DNA from: an uncultured Fretibacterium sp.
GTDB taxonomy: Bacteria; Synergistota; Synergistia; Synergistales; Aminobacteriaceae
Assembly: GCA_937900285.1 (NCBI GenBank)
Contig: CALCEM010000007.1
Location: 1 to 10,178 of the forward strand
DNA: 10,178 bases
Direction: 5' to 3'
Shown here: piece by piece, positions 8,201 through 10,178 of the stretch
Numbering within the stretch: the stretch's first letter is position 1
Layout of the letters: the number at the start of each line of letters is the position of its first letter
Program-made: the position numbers and the translations under genes
The notes under the pieces: generated by a model
The model's input: the letters and a program-made list of their open reading frames with translations, nothing else
Databases searched by the model: none
What the model was told of the DNA's origin: nothing

Positions 8201-8940
8201 TCTGGATAATTTAATTTTTCGCGAAGTTTTAAATAATTTTCGTAAGCATTTTTAATTTTTTCGTCATGAAATTCTATATTTTCAATTTTCGTTAAAAAAG
8301 TTGTATGCCTGCAATGATCGGACCAATATGTGTCGACTACTTTTAATTCTGTTAAAGTTGGTGCGCGGTTTTCTGAATTAAAATATTTTTGGCAACATTT
8401 CAAATCTTCCAAGCTCATGGCCAGATTATATTTTGAAATTATATTATTTAATTCGTTATCGTCAGCGCTGTTCAAGTCGTTTAAAATTTTTACGTTTTCG
8501 GGTTCAGGGTAATTTTCTGAGAGCGTCATAAATTTTTTTAAATCGGCTTCGCGTGCTTCGACTGGATTAATTAATAATTTTTTTGCAAGTTCAAAATTTC
8601 CAGCGCCGTAAAATAAATAAATTTTTGCAGTTTTTACTATTGCATTTTCACCGGATAAAAGCATTATACATTTTTGAGCCGCGTCAGCTCTCTGGTCGTA
8701 TTGTCCCGGTAAAAATTCGACTGGTAAAATTTTGTCGTAATCATTTGGCAGATCATTAAAAATTAAATCTGCTTGAGGATCGGCGAAAATTAAAAATTTA
8801 CATTCGTTAAAAATTTCTTCGCTCAAGCCTTCGACATCATAGCGGTTAAAAATTCTTACTCGATTAAAATTTAATTCCTCGTTAAATTTATTGGCTTCGG
8901 TTAAGTCTTTTCGTTCGGTGTAAATTCTGTAGACTGAAAT
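5284..8940 (-). CDS. purL: Phosphoribosylformylglycinamidine synthase, long single-chain form, with probable ATT start
   Basis: Catalyses the fourth step of de novo purine synthesis in the cytoplasm: FGAR plus ATP and glutamine give FGAM. At 1218 aa it is the long one-chain form, resembling the clade II enzymes of many anaerobes, with PurS-like, synthetase and glutaminase parts fused. Numbered from the ATT at 8940: SDHCRHTTF (His209), the ATP-site motif NETHNHPTE (295-303), LGGRTGRDGYGGATGSS, DFGAGGVSVAVGELADG, GGKDSMSGT in the second half, then a class I glutaminase domain from about 957 with nucleophile Cys1060 (GICNGFQ) and His1187/Glu1189 (GHVER). The frame stays open and homologous upstream of the TTG at 8826: VYRIYTERKDLTEANKF is the family's N-terminus. 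No ATG, GTG or TTG occurs there in frame. ATT 8938-8940 sits 7 nt after GGAGGG and is where Met is expected before SVYRIY. Confidence 0.95.
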   Translation of the reverse strand: MSVYRIYTERKDLTEANKFNEELNFNRVRIFNRYDVEGLSEEIFNECKFLIFADPQADLIFNDLPNDYDKILPVEFLPGQYDQRADAAQKCIMLLSGENAIVKTAKIYLFYGAGNFELAKKLLINPVEAREADLKKFMTLSENYPEPENVKILNDLNSADDNELNNIISKYNLAMSLEDLKCCQKYFNSENRAPTLTELKVVDTYWSDHCRHTTFLTKIENIEFHDEKIKNAYENYLKLREKLNYPDNKPVNLMDIATIGAKFIKYPGRVISDENNACTVKIKIDGEDWLLLFKNETHNHPTEIEPFGGAATCIGGAIRDPLSGRAYVYQAMRITGAGDPFSQTMPGKLSQREIITKAVAGYSSYGNQIGIPTGLVDEIYHENFKAKRLEVGAVIAAVPEKNIIREKPEDGDLILLLGGRTGRDGYGGATGSSVAHNEKSINTCGAEVQKGNAPEERKLQRLFKNLEFTKLIKRCNDFGAGGVSVAVGELADGLEINLDEVPLKYSGLDGTEIAVSESQERMAIVINKNDLDKIKLLTQSEDVEATVIARVNNSGRMKMFWRGNEILNLSRDFINSNGAERHINIKVNSCKNKNINSPEKNLNLREILNNLNVCSHRGLSERFDSTVGGNSVLMPFGGKFQLTPVQVMAAKISGSDTASLMSFGYDPFKFENSAFDGGYFSVLESVFKIISAGGNLKNIWLTLQEYFGRPDKDPERWGIPFSALLGALSAQINLNIAAIGGKDSMSGTFRTHENKILDVPPTLIAFAVSVANVKNIISPEFKNINSRVILIRPEFDEKNNLNLPETSSLIKILNDVQNLIEHKKIISCAVPTFGGIPAMIFKMCIGNNLGFEFAPGFESINNNINLNFNCSFIAEISDDAEINYNYNYPVIGHVIETPEIILNGEKYNLSELKNIYEAPLNKIFPVKTEAEQIKNINVAQNKNIQTAKYNFKAVNSPKFLIPVFAGTNCEYETAREIEKAGGKSEIFVIRSLTADEMKYSAEKFAEKLKNSQALILPGGFSNGDEPDGSGKFIAIFLRSPIVKSAVENLLNRAGLICGICNGFQALVKTGLLPFGKIGEPVVNLTFNKIARHQSKIVRVKIISNNSVWLSHTNLNDVYNVAISHGEGRFTCDEKILNDLAQNNQIAAQYVNFKNVPSMETEFNPSGSLAAVECITSPDGRILGRMGHVERVGESLYKNITGNFDVKFFESAIKYFRNA

Positions 8941-8947
8941 TTTAAAT

Positions 8948-8953
8948 CCCTCC
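8948..8953 (-). promoter_or_regulatory. SD that supports the ATT start of purL
   Basis: GGAGGG on the minus strand lies exactly 7 nt before the ATT at 8940-8938. No other start codon is within reach in the purL frame, so this site is the main evidence for non-standard initiation there. Confidence 0.7.
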
Positions 8954-8958
8954 GGAAT

Positions 8959-9004
8959 AAAAAAAATTACGAGCCGGAATTATAAAAAACATCCCAGCCC
9001 GTAA
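8959..9004 (-). terminator. Intrinsic terminator between the metal-binding gene and purL
   Basis: On the minus strand TTACGGGCTGG (9004-8994) pairs with CCGGCTCGTAA (8977-8967), 11 pairs including two G-T wobbles, and is followed by eight T (8966-8959). It ends the cstA/metal-binding transcript. It also lies immediately upstream of the purL SD, leaving no room for a separate promoter after the hairpin. Confidence 0.85.
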
Positions 9005-9005
9005 A
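8979..9005 (-). promoter_or_regulatory. Possible purL promoter inside the terminator
   Basis: The terminator loop contains a consensus -10, TATAAT (8984-8979 on the minus strand). TTTACG, 15 nt upstream, is a poor -35 (four of six matches, short spacing). If used, transcription would start near 8972, beyond the 5' arm, so the hairpin could not form in the purL mRNA. Weak evidence. Confidence 0.3.
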
Positions 9006-9022
9006 TTATAAATTAAATTATT

Positions 9023-9238
9023 TTAAGCTGTTTCGATTTTTGTAACGTTGTAACCTGCTTCGTCAATTGCTGTTTTAAAAACTTCGTCCGAAATTTCTCC
9101 GGAATATTCAACGACTGCATTATTTTTTTCAAGACTTACATTTACTTTATTCACGCCTGAAATATTTTCCAGAGCTTCCGTTACATGTTTGACGCAGTTT
9201 TGACAGCCCATGCCCTCAATTAAAATTAATTTTTTCAT
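9023..9238 (-). CDS. Heavy-metal-associated (HMA) domain protein, CopZ-like
   Basis: Single-domain cytoplasmic metal-binding protein of 71 aa. The ferredoxin-like HMA fold carries GMGCQNCVKHV at residues 9-19, with Cys12 and Cys15 forming the CxxC site that binds Cu(I) or a similar soft metal in CopZ/Atx1 chaperones. The rest (ALENISGVNKVNVSLEKNNAVVEY, then an ISDEVFKTAIDEAGY segment) fits the family from start to end. Its ATG is only 3 nt after the cstA stop codon and its own SD is weak (AAGAG about 11 nt upstream), so translation is probably coupled to cstA. No copper ATPase or regulator is in view. The intrinsic terminator at 8959-9004 follows. The metal is not determined by the sequence. 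Confidence 0.9.
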   Translation of the reverse strand: MKKLILIEGMGCQNCVKHVTEALENISGVNKVNVSLEKNNAVVEYSGEISDEVFKTAIDEAGYNVTKIETA

Positions 9239-9241
9239 GAA

Positions 9242-10165
9242 TTATTTGCTCTTTTCTGGTGCGTAAACTTTTATGTAATATATCGCAAAAAATAAAACCG
9301 CTACTCCGATGCCGATTCCATAAGAAATATTTCGAGGTATCATCCTGTAAATTTCTGGAATATCAATTTTTGTAAGGTTCATTATTCCTCTGATTACTGC
9401 CGGATAACATTCATTAGCAATGCAGAAATATGTAACACTGACAGCGCTCATAAACGTGGCAGGAATAGCCGCAATAAATCCGCGTCCTGCACTAACATTG
9501 CGACATAAATATACAGCTCCAGCCCATAACGCTATCATTGCTAAAGTTTGATTCGACCAGGAGAAATAACGCCAAACAATTCCGTAATCTAAAAATGAAA
9601 TTGCATAACCTGCAGCCAATAACGGAAGAGCTAATATTAAACGCGGAGCAAATCCTTTTTGATCGATCTTGAACCAGTCCGCTAAAGTTAAACGCGCACT
9701 CCTGAAAGCTGTATCACCTGAAGTTATCGGACATGCTACAACGCCAAGCAATGCCAAAATACTCCCGACAGGCCCTAATAATCCAACTGAAATTTGATAA
9801 ACAGATGTTGAATTTCCTCCGCCTGCCGCTAATAATCCAGCCGTTGAAAATCCTTCAGCTCCGCCGTGTGTAGTGTTGTAAAAAGCTATTCCAGCAGATG
9901 CCCAAATTAATGCAATAATTCCTTCCGCAACCATCGCGCCATAAAATACAAATTGTCCTTGACGTTCAGAGGTTAAGCATCTCGCAATCATTGGAGACTG
10001 TGTCGCGTGAAATCCTGAAATTGCTCCGCATGCTACTGTGATAAACATTAACGGCCATATGGGCATACTAGCAGCTTCCTTGTGCATGTTGTAAAGTCCT
10101 TCCCATAATTCGATCATCGGCTTCGTTCCCTGAATATGATTGTAAACTGTTACGCCTGCAATACC
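9242..10165 (-). CDS. cstA: Carbon starvation protein A family transporter, 3' part only
   Basis: C-terminal 307 aa of a CstA-family inner-membrane transporter; known members take up peptides or pyruvate when carbon is short. The family block FITVACGAISGFHATQSPMIARC is present, and about seven hydrophobic segments follow, ending with a charged tail (APEKSK). The frame is open upstream of the Met at 10117: GIAGVTVYNHIQGTKP precedes it and fits the family, so that Met is internal and the gene runs off the end of the window. Only the stretch to 10165 is biological, because the remaining 13 bases are sequencing adapter. The stop codon lies 3 nt before the metal-binding gene. In Enterobacteria cstA-type genes are followed by a small YbdD/YjiX gene; here an HMA gene takes that place. 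Confidence 0.92.
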   Translation of the reverse strand, partial: GIAGVTVYNHIQGTKPMIELWEGLYNMHKEAASMPIWPLMFITVACGAISGFHATQSPMIARCLTSERQGQFVFYGAMVAEGIIALIWASAGIAFYNTTHGGAEGFSTAGLLAAGGGNSTSVYQISVGLLGPVGSILALLGVVACPITSGDTAFRSARLTLADWFKIDQKGFAPRLILALPLLAAGYAISFLDYGIVWRYFSWSNQTLAMIALWAGAVYLCRNVSAGRGFIAAIPATFMSAVSVTYFCIANECYPAVIRGIMNLTKIDIPEIYRMIPRNISYGIGIGVAVLFFAIYYIKVYAPEKSK

Positions 10166-10178
10166 AGATCGGAAGAGC
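10166..10178. other. Illumina adapter remnant at the contig end
   Basis: AGATCGGAAGAGC is exactly the common 13-base start of Illumina TruSeq adapters. It sits at the very end of the sequence, breaks the otherwise continuous cstA homology, and should be treated as artificial. Confidence 0.95.

Noticed and set aside
8824..8826. TTG at 8826 as start of purL
   Set aside because: It is the Leu codon of a conserved stretch; 38 upstream codons still match the PurL N-terminus and have a perfect SD in front of them.

Overview
The window is AT-rich bacterial DNA with compact genes, strong Shine-Dalgarno (SD) sequences and short intergenic gaps. It reads like a chromosomal contig end from an anaerobic, possibly gut-associated bacterium, perhaps a Firmicutes/Negativicutes- or Synergistota-like lineage. 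That guess rests on the long single-chain PurL, the CstA transporter and base composition, and it is weak. The last 13 bases (10166-10178) are the common Illumina adapter sequence, so the biological sequence ends at 10165.

Layout. Positions 98-5245 hold four plus-strand genes. (1) A c-di-GMP phosphodiesterase has a degenerate GGDEF domain, an intact EAL domain and a C-terminal extension I do not recognise. (2) An AlgI-like membrane-bound O-acyltransferase is followed 21 nt later by (3) an AlgJ/AlgX-like SGNH/DHHW membrane-anchored protein; together they look like an exopolysaccharide or cell-surface O-acetylation pair. (4) An FkbM-type methyltransferase ends abruptly inside a transcription terminator. 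Positions 5284-10165 hold three minus-strand genes: the 3' part of cstA, a small heavy-metal-associated (CopZ-like) protein coupled to it, and a full-length purL. The two strands converge at about 5246-5283.

The most unusual structure is a repeated promoter/leader module in front of the acyltransferase operon (about 1817-1886) and the methyltransferase (about 4550-4626). Both copies have an identical 17-nt block that starts with a perfect -35 hexamer, a plausible -10 at 16-17 nt spacing, a tandem pentanucleotide array (CCTCA/TCTCA units) at the predicted transcript start, and a shared AATTATG segment after it. Both arrays contain ATCACCTC, the anti-SD octamer found at the 3' end of 16S rRNA. 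Because both copies precede predicted surface-modifying genes, length variation of the arrays (phase or rheostat variation) is an attractive hypothesis, but a single sequence cannot prove it.

A second point is purL. The family's conserved N-terminus continues 38 codons upstream of the first standard start codon and begins at an ATT codon 7 nt after a perfect GGAGGG. A strong intrinsic terminator ends only about 18 nt before the purL start codon and has a consensus -10 hexamer in its loop.
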